From NCBI GenBank assembly GCA_023055355.1, contig JALJCS010000001.1, positions 22,569,881 to 22,633,880 of the forward strand: a DNA stretch of 64,000 nt, in the 5' to 3' direction. How positions within the stretch are numbered: position 1 is the first letter of the stretch; each line of letters starts with the position of its first letter. Positions 13,070 to 22,751 of this stretch are shown piece by piece. The stretch comes from Agelaius tricolor (taxonomy: Eukaryota > Chordata > Aves > Passeriformes > Icteridae). The position numbers and the translations under genes were made by a program. The notes under the pieces were generated by a model. It saw only the letters and a program-made list of their open reading frames with translations. It was not told where the DNA came from and did not search any database.

Positions 13070-14474
13070 TATCTTGCTCGCAGTATTTATTAGCTCTACT
13101 CATTATGATATTAGTGATAAATAAGGATAATACTTTCTTTTACAAAAAAAATTGTAAGGGTATATTTTATAGAAATAAACAATCTGAGAATTTCACAGAA
13201 ACATCAGAATTTCAACACTCATAGCTCCAACTGTTTTGTCCAGCAGCTCTTCTACCAGTTCAAAAACATCCAAGGTTAGTAGTTAATAAAAAATTAAACA
13301 ATTATTCACCACATCAAAACTCTTGCCTCCTTTAGATTCTAAGTAACACTTTTGATCGACTGTAGTTGCCACTCAAATGTAAAACAAAAGTAGCTACAAT
13401 CATAATTTTTCCCTCTGAGTCACCTGGCAAAAGGAAGTAATCCTGACCAGGATGGAAAAATCTTTGCCAAGCTCTTATGCCTGTAAGAGCTATCTGCATG
13501 AGCAGACCCACTGACATCCATGCAACCTCTTCTGTGACTGAGGGGTAATAGCATGAATTAAGGCTTGTAGGATTAGATCCTAGATGAATTAAATAAAATT
13601 CCTTTTTTCAAGGTTCAGGAGTCTGGGATTCACTCCTGCAGTTCTTTACTTGACCAAAACCTCTATCAATACCCCATGCACAGTTAGTTCCTTCTTTCCA
13701 ATTCAGTGGGATCAATTCACCAAGTCTGTAAGTGATGGTACAAGCTGCTCTTCAGCAATTCAAGGAAAAATTGAATTGTCCCCAAGGGGTAGTATCTGGG
13801 GTGATAGCTCATAAAATACAAGCTAGGCTACCTAGATGTTCTGCAAGGAACTTTTCTTTGTCACACGTACTAGACCCTTCAAATTCAGTCACTGAGATGA
13901 GTCACAGAAAAAACCCACATGAGCGTTGTGAAAAAAATGACAAAGCTTGGTTGGAACTACAGGGGGGGTTTTTTGTGTGTGTGTGTGTGTGTTAAGTTAG
14001 AATGCAACATTACACATCAGTACATTCTGCCAGAAATCATCCTCCTGGAAATTCAAAAATAGTCAGTCTTCTTTCCCTACCAGCAACAAGGAAGAGCAGT
14101 GTCCATCCAGCAGTGCTGTCTGTACCCCGTGCATGGCTGGAAGTCATAGTGTTCTAGCACAAACCTGTGAGTGCAGATACTGTATGCTAGCAGAGCTAAA
14201 ACTTCAGAAGCTGTTGTCTGTAGCTCCTAGGAACAGCAAGTATGACAGGTGCAAACCCTACATCGGAGGCAGAAGGCTCTTCAGTTTGATTGAGACCAGA
14301 TCTTCCAAGGGCAAGGATCGCTGTCAAGCCAAAATGATTCTTTCCACTCATGAAAGCAATCTGCCCTTCCTAAAGGCTCTTGACTAATAGAATCCTACAC
14401 ATTATGTCAGACTCCCCCACGGATTCTGGTAGCTGTTAAAAACATTTTAAATATTTCCACGTTTGCCGTATCAC
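13070..14474 (-). other. ATF3: Likely ATF3 3'UTR
   Basis: Sequence between the ATF3 stop codon and the first reasonable polyadenylation hexamer on the minus strand. The length of about 1.4 kb is close to that of mammalian ATF3 3'UTRs. ATTTA-type AU-rich stretches occur, in keeping with an unstable immediate-early mRNA. The 3' boundary is inferred; only the 5' boundary (the stop codon) is fixed by sequence. Confidence 0.5.
13086..13091 (-). terminator. Candidate polyadenylation signal AATAAA
   Basis: The minus strand reads AATAAA about 1.4 kb past the ATF3 stop. It is chosen because it gives a 3'UTR of usual length. Other hexamers further downstream, such as 12342-12347, remain possible. Confidence 0.4.
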
Positions 14475-14672
14475 TTAACCTTGCAATGTGCCCTCTTTGA
14501 TCTGTTGAATAAAAAGATTTCTTTCATCTTCAGGTGTCCTCCCGTTCTGTGCACGGACTATGCACGTGGGCCTGTGCAGGTTGAGCATGTATATCAAATG
14601 CTGCTTCTCGTTCTTCAGCTCCTCAATCTGGGCTTTCAGCTCTGCATTGATCGTCTCCAGCTTCTCTGATTC
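14475..14672 (-). other. ATF3: ATF3 coding exon 3 (zipper and C-terminus)
   Basis: The exon starts after a CTAG acceptor (AG at 14674-14673) with residues [12 protein letters not shown]. It carries the heptad leucines of the zipper, continues with the conserved [20 protein letters not shown] segment, and stops with TAA at 14477-14475. At 66 codons including stop it matches the last exon of vertebrate ATF3. The exon presumably continues into the 3'UTR. Confidence 0.96.
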
Positions 14673-16708
14673 CTAGCACAAAGCACACACACAGTTTTAC
14701 ACTGAGAAGTTCAAACAATAAGTCACTGGTTTTTTTCTTATAGTTGTCTTTTATGGGTGGGAAAGCGTATGGCTGGCAGAGAAAGGAATCACATGTACTT
14801 AGTGTGCTGTAACGATGAAACTGTACATTCCTCAGTCAGTAATGGCCTGAAAACTAGATTGAGAGTTACCTCATTTGGCCTCTAGAGAACATAATGGAAG
14901 TTGAAAAGCAAAATTCAAACTTGTATTCACTTACAGTGACAGATACCCAAAGCATTATTGTTATCTTCTGCAAAATTATTCTGAGCTTTTTGGTTCAAAA
15001 ATTGACCCAAAATTATCTACGCTGCTTCTTAACTCCCTGGAACATTAGCTCATCTATAAAGCCATGTTAAGCTAGCAAAGTACAAACACAGTTTTTTTTT
15101 CCCTGCCCCTAAATATAGGAATATACAGGCCTGTATACCTAGATACAGGCCTGGTGCTACTGAAATACAGTTTTATATCACAGCACAGGAGGGGAAGATG
15201 TGACTGGGCTCCTAGGACAGAGAATTCAAGTTTAACATTATCCCCATAGACAAGATTGGTCACTGAAACAGCAATCTCTTTTCACTCCTACCATGCTTTC
15301 ACTTTATGCCAGTTTCAATCAGGTTTGGATTTAATATATGGCAGGTTTATTTTCCATTTTGGAGGACATCTTTCTGACTTCCTACTATGACAGTACCCTA
15401 TGCTATCTGTTTGGATCCTGGTAGGATGACAGATTAAGAACAATTCTATCCAGTCACTTACTTTTTGCAAACATTCTGTTTTTTCCTTCTTTTTGTTTCG
15501 GCACTTTGCTGCAGCAATTTTATTCCTTTCCCTTCTTCTCTTTTTTCTTTCATCCTCTTCAGGAGAAAACTGTCCCACAAAAACAGATACACACAATCCA
15601 TAAGATGCTGTAAACAGGAGAACTGTATTTTGATAACTTCCACATTTTTAAAATCAACATAGAGAGTGCTGTCCGTGCTCACACCATGAGTTACATAAAA
15701 ATGTGATTCTGACCTTGTAAAAGGGCAGGAACTTCATTACAATTGTCAATAAAAACCTGACTGGAGCAGGGTTGTATGTAATCTATATGATGGCTCATTT
15801 AAAATCAGTGGTACTCAAAAAACTCACTGAATGTCTCCCTGGGCTCCCACACCTCTGTGTCTCCTCCATTTCCCAGGGAGGAAAAGGAGGAGGGGCACAG
15901 GGAGCAGAATGGAGGATGTGTCATGAGTGAGGCAGCCAGAAGTGAGTGAATTAAAGGCAGCACCAAAAAGGGCATACTGTCACACTTCCTTCTGTTTCCT
16001 GAGGAAGCTCAGACCAAGGTGTAACTCTTTCCTTAACCAAAGCTATTTCTCCACTTTCAAAGAGCAATGTTTTTCATGGATAGTGTCATCTTTAAGCAAA
16101 AACATAGTATGGACATAGCAGGTCCATGCCTTAACCCCCACGGGTTCTGCTGGCCTGTCCTCAGGGAAACAGAACTTCAGCAGTGACTTATTCCAAGTTC
16201 AGCCACCACTGGGCAGGGAAACCAGATTAGCACTTGCTCTAAGCACTGTAAAACATTGTCTGTAGTCCATATTTAAAATCAAATATCCAATTATGAGAAA
16301 TACCAGAGGGTTTGCCTGAAGCACTCAACAGAAAGCCAAGCAGCTGGCTTAAGAGGAAACAAGTATGGTACAGAGGGTTGTCTGTAGTTAATACAGTTAG
16401 TGGTCTTGTGGCAAAACTTTGTTAGAGAATTAATCATTCACACCAAAACTCTGTTTAAAGAGCCTTACCTCTGTTTTCAGCATTGATGTTTCAACTGGCC
16501 TTTCAGAAACAGTCACTGTGTCCAAAGTGGAAGACATCCTGTGGAACTGACGCTTGTTCTGAATGGCAAACCTCAGTTCCTCCTTCACCAAGGGGGTTAA
16601 ATTTGTGAAATCATCAAACCCCAGTGACCCTGCAGGGGACAAAGTGGGAACAATTGCGGAGGCGCTGACTTCTAATGCAGATACCTGGCCTGAGTGTTGG
16701 ACCATCAT
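14475..16708 (-). CDS. ATF3: ATF3, cyclic AMP-dependent transcription factor (spliced)
   Basis: Coding sequence joins 16708-16469, 15569-15462 and 14672-14475 on the minus strand (80 + 36 + 65 codons plus stop). This gives 181 residues, the mammalian ATF3 length. ATF3 is a nuclear bZIP factor that binds CRE/ATF sites as a homodimer (usually repressing) or with JUN-family partners, and it is induced by stress and by ATF4. The N-terminal part begins MMVQHSGQ and keeps the conserved core [17 protein letters not shown]. Residues about 86-108 are the basic region with the DNA-contact motif NKIAAAKCR. The leucine zipper runs from about 114 to 142, and the C-terminus ends GTLQG. Both junctions are phase 0 with GT/AG sites. 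The first of the tandem ATGs is taken as the start, as in mammals. There are no frameshifts or internal stops, so the gene appears intact. Confidence 0.97.
15462..15569 (-). other. ATF3: ATF3 coding exon 2 (basic DNA-binding region)
   Basis: The 108-bp exon encodes [20 protein letters not shown] and then [16 protein letters not shown]. It lies between acceptor AG at 15571-15570 and donor GTAAGT at 15461-15456. It is the DNA-contacting half of the bZIP and has the same length as the mammalian exon. Reading through the donor adds about 48 codons (VSDWIELF...) before a stop, so retention of this intron would produce a protein without the zipper. Confidence 0.96.
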
Positions 16709-16712
16709 TTTG
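16469..16712 (-). other. ATF3: ATF3 coding exon 1 (start codon exon)
   Basis: The acceptor TTTCAG is followed by CAAA and the tandem start ATGATG (first ATG at 16708-16706). This mirrors the mammalian exon, where the start also lies four bases inside. The exon encodes 80 residues of the N-terminal regulatory region, ending [10 protein letters not shown] before donor GTAAGG at 16468-16463. The second methionine could also serve as start. Confidence 0.95.
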
Positions 16713-18497
16713 CTGAAAGAGAAAAAGAGAGAATATTGATAGTCTTTCAACAACTTTAGAAAGGCAAACAATATCTCTTAGAGATATATTTCATACTGTG
16801 AATAATTCTGTAGTTACATTGCTTCAGTCCCCATTCCTAGTCTACCCCAATCTCTCAAAAGAGACAAGAAGTTAAGAATTTGGAACTCAAAAAACCTTCA
16901 ACTTTATGTTAAGTCAAAGTTAGTATTTAAAAGTAAGAATAGTATCAGCACATGACACAATTTCTAGGTCTTTCTGAAAAAACTTAATATTTAAAAAATT
17001 GTGTGCTACTATGTCTACTGTTAAGTTTTAAACTGGTAGTGTGTGGCACATGAGAATCGAGTGAATAGGAAGAGTAAGAAAATAAGAACAAAAATCAGAA
17101 AGCAAGTAAGTAGTATTATTATTTAAAGCACAGAAGGAGAGTAAGAGTATCTTCATCTTCAGAGCTATACCACCACAAATTCCAGCCTCAAATGGACAGA
17201 GCAAACCTTGTTCTCAGCTACACTTAGCTCAATGAGTTCTACTAGAAGCTGAAGCTTGCTAACCACAACAGGATCTGTCACAAAGTTATCAAACTCAATT
17301 TTACACACAGTTGTAAATTTGGCTATAAACCCCTGAAAATATTTAACAATAAGAGCTGACACAAAGGCAAAAATCTCTACATGCTCTGTGGCTCCACAGC
17401 ACAGGCTGAGTTGGAGGAATTGACTCATGAAAAATGTGAAGCCGTTTTTTCATTCCTTTGCTCTTGTAAAATTCGAAACTGTCCTTATGTGCCCTCTATG
17501 AGAGGCTTGAAATTCTTAAATATTTATGGCTGGATCTTCTGCTGACATAAAACAGTGTGATTGAAGAGTCTTTAGGGGAATTATGCAAATGTAAACCGTG
17601 GAGAAACCTCATTTCTAATAGATTTCTGAAGAAAACAAACTTATCCAACAGTGCTCTCTACTTTTCTCTTTTTAGTCATTCTTGTTATTTATTTTTAGCC
17701 AGTTTTGAAGGGGGAGAGGCCCCATGTGCTCTGTGAAAACTGGTGGCCCCACTGAGGGAGAAAGAGGCAAAACTCAGCAGTCAGTCATCCAAACACAGTG
17801 GGTTTGCTGATGCACACATCCCTGCAAGTCACAGCCCATCTCTCACCCAGCAGAGGTGAGATGAGAGGTCTGGAAGAAAACTGAGCACCTTTTGTGTATG
17901 GTCCAAGGGACAAAAGGTGCAAATCGACAGGAAAACAGATTGTAATATTTCCCTGGTTCACAAAGTGACTTGTGTTAAATTGGATTTTACTATGTTGGTT
18001 TTCTAGCTATCTTTGTTGCAAAGATTTTTGGTTTTGTTGTTGTTGTTTTGGGCTTTTTTTAAAGCGGTATGGATAACTACAGAATGTAATTATCTACTCT
18101 GGATTAGAACACAATAATTACAGGAAAGTCAATTGTAATTAACTCGGTGCAGGTAAGCAAACAGCTGCCTCAGGGTAGCAGTGTGGGGAAGCTAAATTTC
18201 CACATGGTCAACCCAGAACTGCACAGTTCCCTGTACGTTACTTCTGGAACCCAGCAAGAAATGTTTGGGGTCATGTGCTTGAGAAGAAGATAGAATTTGC
18301 TCAGAGATATCTAAAAATACTCTGTAAATCCACACTGGTGCAAATGAGAATAGAACCTGGTTCATCGCTGTGAGGCAAACACAAAAATCAGAGGAGTGTG
18401 AATTGCCTGTTGTTGGAAAATATCAGGTCCAACTGCAGTCTTCCTCACTTCTTCTTCACCCAGGGACCACAGAAGAGCTGAACATTTCCCAGAGTCT

Positions 18498-18572
18498 CAG
18501 GGTGAAATCCTGACCCCAGTGAAATCAAAAGGACTTTTTCTGTTGACCTCAATGAGGCCAGGATTTCACCTG
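18498..18572. mobile_element. Palindromic MITE-like relic, copy 1
   Basis: Left arm 'cagggtgaaatcctg' (18498-18512) and right arm 'ccaggatttcacctg' (18558-18572) are inverted repeats with one mismatch. The arms flank 'cagtgaaatca' and 'ttgacctcaatgag' segments that are also partly complementary. The whole unit is a 75-bp imperfect hairpin. Its core resembles an old palindromic repeat family I recall from reptile and bird genomes, but I cannot name the family. A second copy is at 26551-26625. Confidence 0.55.
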
Positions 18573-18888
18573 TAGTTATTCAAGATGGGGAAATTATTTG
18601 GAACAATCTGTTATTCAGAAAGACCTTGGGAAATTTATGTAATTCTCTTCAGAAAGCCCCTGCTCATGAGTCACATTCAAAGTACTGATACAGTTTAATC
18701 CTATAATCTCAGAAAGCTAGCAGTTACTCTTTTCCAGCAAGTCAGAAATGGCCCTATTAATTTCCAGCTGAAGTCCTCCCAGTATTATTTACCATTTACC
18801 AGCATTTAACCATTCAACTTATTTAAACAGGCTAATTCCAGATGACACTGACCCCCTCACTGCCAGCAGAAATTTCAGTTATTTTCAC

Positions 18889-18895
18889 TGACTCA
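18889..18895. promoter_or_regulatory. AP-1 consensus site in intron 1
   Basis: TGACTCA is embedded in the near-palindrome CACTGACTCAGTG (18886-18898). It is a perfect JUN/FOS-type site within 2.5 kb of the ATF3 start. Binding is inferred from the motif only. Confidence 0.4.
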
Positions 18896-20539
18896 GTGTC
18901 CTTGAATGCTGATGATGGCTTCATTCAACAAAGTTAATTCTGTATAATTCAATCCAACCAGGATTCTTAAAGTAACAATAAAACTGTTTTTCCAGCCTCC
19001 AAGATAATTAGTTGGGCTAATAATTTTCAAGCTCTGCTGGTTTATTCAATTATTTTTCAGTTTAGGTGAACTTTTAATTAAGGTCAGCAGCAGCAGCACC
19101 AGAGGAAACCAAGAATGTGCCTGAGAAATTGTGTTAATTGTGGATTTCTAGTAGGTAGTGCTAAGTGTACCACAAACACCACCAAAACCCTACTGCAATG
19201 GCTTCAGGTGCTCTCACCCCCCTGTCACTAGTGTGTAAAAGAGGAGTGGTCAGGTGCCCAGAGCACGAGAAAGTGTCCTTGACCGTAGGAACTGGCTGCT
19301 CTCCTGCCCAGACAGCTCACTGCCCTCCCAATCATCCTGAAATGCAACTCTAATTGCTCCAACAAGGTAGATAGATGTTTGGCAGTTTCTGAGGAACAAA
19401 TCTGCTTTCAGAAATGTTTTACAAATAGGAAAATTAGATTTTACTATTAAAAAAAAAATGCAACAAGTTGCCCTTCCTTGTCCCAATTTTTGTACAAATT
19501 GTCCCTCTGTCCAAAAGCCACACAGAACACTATCTCACTTCCTCTGGGTTTGGGAAGCAGTAGGAATAAGAGTATCAAGCCTTAGAGCGTGATTCCACCG
19601 TGGCCTCTCTGATACAATCTCTGTTTACTGCGTTAGACCACGCACATGTCCTGCAGTTGCTGCCACTGGAGGTGCCGAACACTTCTCAGCCCTGCCCTGC
19701 TCCCGGCACAGCTTGTTCCCGGGCTCAGTTAATGCTTCATTGCTTTAGCCTTACTTCTGGAATTCTCAACAGTTTTACCCTCCCTATTCAGGTAGGTTCA
19801 AACAACTCTATTCATTCGTTCTCCCCCTGCTTTTTGTTTGTTGTTTTGAAGATGATTCTTTTCATCTACAATGAGCTTTTACACCTCCTCTGCCAAGATT
19901 TTAAAATCTGAACAGGCTTCCTAGCTGTGCTCTTCCATTATTTAAGGATATGCTTGTTTAATTTTAATATTGAAAGTGACTACTTTCAGTTTTTTTCTTG
20001 CTTAACAGCAGATGGCTGACTGTGCTTCTTGGTTTTATTTCTTCATACGAATTCCTTTTCCTCTGCTGCTGATGCAATAAACCTTGATAACCACTGAGGT
20101 TAATCTTAAACAGCATTAAGAGCAATTACAGTTCACAACCTCTGTGCACGCTAGTTGACCTTAAGCTTTCTGACATCCCACATCGCTCCCGAAGCATTTT
20201 CTCTGCTGCCTTTCAGTTTCTCAAACGCTGTTACTAGGAGGAAAATCGATTTCCAACAGGAAACCCGTTCTCTGAAAGAAGTTGTCCGTTGTGTCACACC
20301 TGATTTGCTTAGGCTACAGTTCAGCAACTGATCCACCTCACGCCAAGGAGGGGACACCGGGACCGAAAGGAGAGCGGATATCCCCGGCTGTCACGAGAAG
20401 TTCCCGGTCGGTTTACGGGAATATCAGAGATAACTCTGCTCGCGGCAGTGCGGGTGTGTCATGGCCCGGGCTGTCCCGCCGCGGCTCCCCCGCGCCTGTC
20501 CCCGCCGTGCCGCCGCCGGCTGCCCCCAGCGCCGGGCGC

Positions 20540-20748
20540 GGCCGCTCCGCTCGGGCATCCCGGGGCTCCGGGGCTGCTGTGTCCCCGCCGCGGCCGCTCC
20601 GCTCGGGCATCCCGGGGCTCCGGGGCTGCTGTGTCCCCGCCGCGGCCGCTCCGCTCGGGCATCCCGGGGCTCCGGGGCTGCTGTGTCCCCGCCGCGGCCG
20701 CTCCGCTCGGGCATCCCGGGGCTCCCGGGGCTGCCGTGTCCCCGCCGC
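20540..20748. repeat. 52-bp minisatellite, four copies
   Basis: Four head-to-tail units start at 20540, 20592, 20644 and 20696, each beginning 'ggccgctccgctcgggcatc'. The first three are essentially identical and the fourth has small changes (one extra C, and GCC for GCT). The period is not a multiple of three, so it is non-coding. It lies about 0.5 kb into ATF3 intron 1. The near-identity of units suggests recent expansion and likely length polymorphism. Confidence 0.95.
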
Positions 20749-20813
20749 GACCGCCACCGCGCGGAGCCGAGCGGCGCTGCCGGCCGGGGACAGCCGGGGC
20801 CGGGCGGGCTCCC

Positions 20814-20871
20814 CCGGCGCTCACATCTGGCGGCAGCCCGGGCAGGGGGTTCCCCCAGATGTGAGCGCCGG
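20814..20871. repeat. Perfect 17-bp inverted repeat (hairpin) in intron 1
   Basis: Arm 20814-20830 (CCGGCGCTCACATCTGG) is exactly complementary to arm 20855-20871 (CCAGATGTGAGCGCCGG), with a 24-base GC-rich loop. In the nascent ATF3 transcript this would form a very stable stem-loop about 0.3 kb after the first exon. Each arm contains a CANNTG E-box. It does not look like a tRNA or a transposon end that I recognise. Confidence 0.9.
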
Positions 20872-21021
20872 CACGGGGCCGGGCGGCCGGGGGGCTCCGG
20901 CGGAGCTCGGCGGGGCCGGGGGCTCTCCCGGAGCTCACGGCAGGCGGCGGCACCGCCGCGCCAGACTTCGCCCGGGGCGGCGAAACTTTTGGCGGCGGCG
21001 CGGCGCGGGTCCCCCGCGGGC

Positions 21022-21069
21022 ATCCATGCATCCGTCCATCCCTCCATCTATCCCTCCATCCATCCCTCC
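21022..21069 (+). repeat. (ATCC)n microsatellite
   Basis: Interrupted tetramer run of ATCC/CTCC/GTCC units inside the CpG island, just inside intron 1 of ATF3. Confidence 0.85.
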
Positions 21070-21152
21070 GCGGCGGGACAGCCTCCCCGAGCTCAGCCCC
21101 TCGTCCCGCCGGCTCGGGCAGTCCCGGCCGCCCCTGTCCCGCTCCCACCTAC

Positions 21153-21277
21153 CTTCCTGCCGCCGCCGCCGCTGTCCCGGCAGGAGGGAAGGGGCTCGGC
21201 AGCCCCGGCGCGCTGCGGTCCGCGCTGCTCCGCCGCCTCCCGCGGGAGAGCGGCTCCCTCGGCTCCCCGCTCCTCTG
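21153..21277 (-). other. ATF3: ATF3 non-coding first exon (5'UTR)
   Basis: Inferred exon. It starts about 30 bases past the TATA box, near 21275-21280, and ends at 21153 before a good donor (GGAAG then GTAGGT). It has no start codon in a long frame, so translation begins in the next exon four bases after the acceptor. The arrangement of an untranslated exon, a 4-5 kb intron and an ATG at the start of exon 2 matches mammalian ATF3 transcribed from its proximal promoter. The exact start site is a prediction. Confidence 0.7.
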
Positions 21278-21289
21278 CCGCTCGCCCGG

Positions 21290-21298
21290 GTTGCATCA
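21290..21298 (-). promoter_or_regulatory. C/EBP-ATF response element (CARE), between TATA and start
   Basis: The minus strand reads TGATGCAAC, fitting the CARE consensus TGATGNAAN bound by ATF4-C/EBP dimers. It sits about 20 bases before the predicted start, matching the position reported for the human ATF3 CARE. Confidence 0.75.
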
Positions 21299-21303
21299 CC
21301 CCC

Positions 21304-21311
21304 CTTTTATA
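21304..21311 (-). promoter_or_regulatory. ATF3 proximal TATA box
   Basis: The minus strand reads TATAAAAG followed by a G-run, a textbook TATA box about 30 bases before the predicted start site. Confidence 0.85.
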
Positions 21312-21357
21312 GCCGAGCGGGCAGCGCTGGTATTTACTCTGGCGGCGAGTCCCTGGC

Positions 21358-21365
21358 TGATGTCA
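21358..21365 (-). promoter_or_regulatory. ATF/CRE site TGACATCA
   Basis: One-base variant of the CRE palindrome at about -87, the place where mammalian ATF3 promoters carry the ATF/CRE site used in stress induction and in autorepression by ATF3. Confidence 0.75.
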
Positions 21366-21367
21366 TG

Positions 21368-21377
21368 CTATTAATAG
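21368..21377. promoter_or_regulatory. MEF2-like palindrome CTATTAATAG
   Basis: A perfect 10-bp palindrome (12 bp with flanking G and C) that meets the MEF2 consensus YTA(A/T)4TAR. It abuts the CRE variant. Function is inferred from the motif only. Confidence 0.5.
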
Positions 21378-21418
21378 CCTCTCCGAAAGAGAGGGAGGAG
21401 GGAAGCGGGCCGGGGCGG

Positions 21419-21427
21419 TGATGCAAG
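21419..21427 (+). promoter_or_regulatory. Second CARE-like element
   Basis: TGATGCAAG on the plus strand fits TGATGNAAN, about 145 bases upstream of the predicted start and in opposite orientation to the TATA-proximal CARE. Confidence 0.5.
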
Positions 21428-21435
21428 GCTTCCCC

Positions 21436-21482
21436 GCCGGCACGGCACGGCTCGGCACGGCACGGAACCGCACGGCACGACA
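21436..21482 (+). repeat. Imperfect CGGCA/CGGAA pentamer array
   Basis: Run of CGGCA-type pentamers with substitutions just upstream of the ATF3 promoter. It is GC-rich slippage sequence. Confidence 0.75.
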
Positions 21483-21545
21483 GCACCGCGCCGAGCCGGG
21501 CCGGGCCGAGCAGCATCCCTCGGCACCCCGACAGACCCCTTCCCT

Positions 21546-22690
21546 TCCCTCTTCACCACTCTCCCCTTTATTTATTTATTTATTTTTGTTAAGACTCCGA
21601 GAGTTTCTTTCTCCGGGCCATTTTGCTTCTGACAATAAATCAAAGTCCCTCTAGCGACAAAAAACCAAAAACCAAACCAAAAAAAAAAAAAAAAAAAAAA
21701 AAAAAGAAAAAAGAAAAAAAGAAGGGAAAAAAGTGGCAATTGTGTATTTTTCGAAAGGACTGAAAAGTGCGATCTTTCTCTAGAGGAAAAAAAATTGTTC
21801 ATGCCCCCCTCGCCTCCCCCGTTTCTACCATTCTCCCTCCTCCTCTCCCCGCTACTTTAGATGACAGCTAAAAGCTAATTTCACATAAAAGAGAAAGCTT
21901 CGGTTTTTCACTCTGAGGAGGAAAGACCCGTTTAATTAAATTATAGAAAGCTAAAAATAGTACTGTTTGGGGTTTTTGTTTGTTTTGTTAGGGTATTTTT
22001 AAAAACTTTTCTTAAAACACAGCAGCATGCGATTTCCTTATGATCTCATGAAAAAAACAGGGGATTCCTACAGCAGAGAGGGAAATATGGTTGTGGCTGT
22101 AGTAAAGGGGTTTTTGTTTAGTTCTTTTTTCCCCCTCTGGTTTGTTAACAGATAGAAATTACCTTCTAACAGCCTTCAAAATGCTAGAAAATATGGTGTT
22201 AAAAAAACCCAAAGCCAAAAACAAAACACCCAAAAAAACCATTTAGATGGGGGAGACACATAAAGCTTATAAGGACAGATGCATGGGATTATCCAGTGAA
22301 ATAATAATTCATATATAATACATGCAAACTTGCTATTAAGCCAGTCTTCAAGTGTCTGTACTTGACTTGGAAAGACCAGGACATTTCATGTTTGAGTATA
22401 TTGTAACTAAACCAACATCAAATGTATACCTTCCTATACAAAATGTATATCCCAATCAAGTGCTCCAAATGGTTGATTAATTTTATAATGTTCAATATGC
22501 CAGTTTTGATAATAGGCAATAAGTCTTGAGTGGTACATTCTGGGATATTTTAGTTACTATGAGCGTTTTGTCAAGAATACAGATTAGTAGCAGAATAGTA
22601 GTTTACAGAATTAGTTGACTAAAGAATAGTAATTTGAAAGTCCCTCTGTATCTCCCTTCTGTGTGCGTATGGTTGTATGGATGTATATGT
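21546..22690. other. Upstream flank of ATF3, A-rich, no gene
   Basis: Abrupt change from CpG island to AT-rich DNA. A (TTTA)n-like run lies at about 21569-21586. An uninterrupted A tract of about 37 bases begins at 21679, followed by A-rich sequence to about 21732. No coding sequence was recognised. Confidence 0.6.
21679..21732 (+). repeat. Long poly-A tract
   Basis: About 37 consecutive A residues, then A-runs broken by single G. No retroposed sequence was recognised upstream of the tract. It could act as a nucleosome-free element beside the promoter. Confidence 0.9.
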
Positions 22691-22696
22691 GTGTAT

Positions 22697-22751
22697 ATAG
22701 ATAGATAGATAGATAGATATAGATATAGATATAGATATAGATATAGATATA
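22697..22751 (+). repeat. (GATA)n then (GATATA)n microsatellite
   Basis: About five GATA units pass into about seven GATATA units, a compound microsatellite likely to be polymorphic. Confidence 0.95.

Larger units (their letters stand above)
16713..21152 (-). other. ATF3: ATF3 first intron (4.4 kb)
   Basis: Intron between the non-coding first exon and the start-codon exon. The promoter-proximal 0.8 kb is extremely GC-rich and carries the minisatellite, ATCC repeat and hairpin listed separately. The rest is AT-rich. An 87-codon minus-strand ORF at 17165-17428 is unexplained (see findings). The donor is at 21152-21147 (GTAGGT) and the acceptor is at 16714-16713. Confidence 0.75.
21278..21430 (-). 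promoter_or_regulatory. ATF3: ATF3 proximal promoter (stress-responsive)
   Basis: Compact promoter reading toward the first exon. In the direction of transcription it holds a CARE-like site (21427-21419), a MEF2-like palindrome (21377-21368), a CRE variant TGACATCA (21365-21358), a TATA box (21311-21304) and a second CARE (21298-21290). The spacing (CRE near -87, TATA near -30, CARE near -20) is what I recall for the human ATF3 proximal promoter, which ATF4 and CREB/ATF dimers drive under amino-acid, ER and cAMP stress. Confidence 0.8.
20330..21545. promoter_or_regulatory. CpG island at the ATF3 proximal promoter
   Basis: Dense CpG and very high GC content set off abruptly from AT-rich DNA on both sides. 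It covers the ATF3 core promoter, first exon and start of intron 1. The long ORFs on both strands here are GC-composition artefacts. Limits were judged by eye. Confidence 0.85.

Noticed and set aside
20282..21421. Long overlapping ORFs up to 379 codons on both strands over the first CpG island
   Set aside because: Stop codons are rare in very GC-rich DNA. The frames are built from a 52-bp minisatellite whose period is not a multiple of three, and they are rich in Pro/Ala/Arg/Gly without domains.
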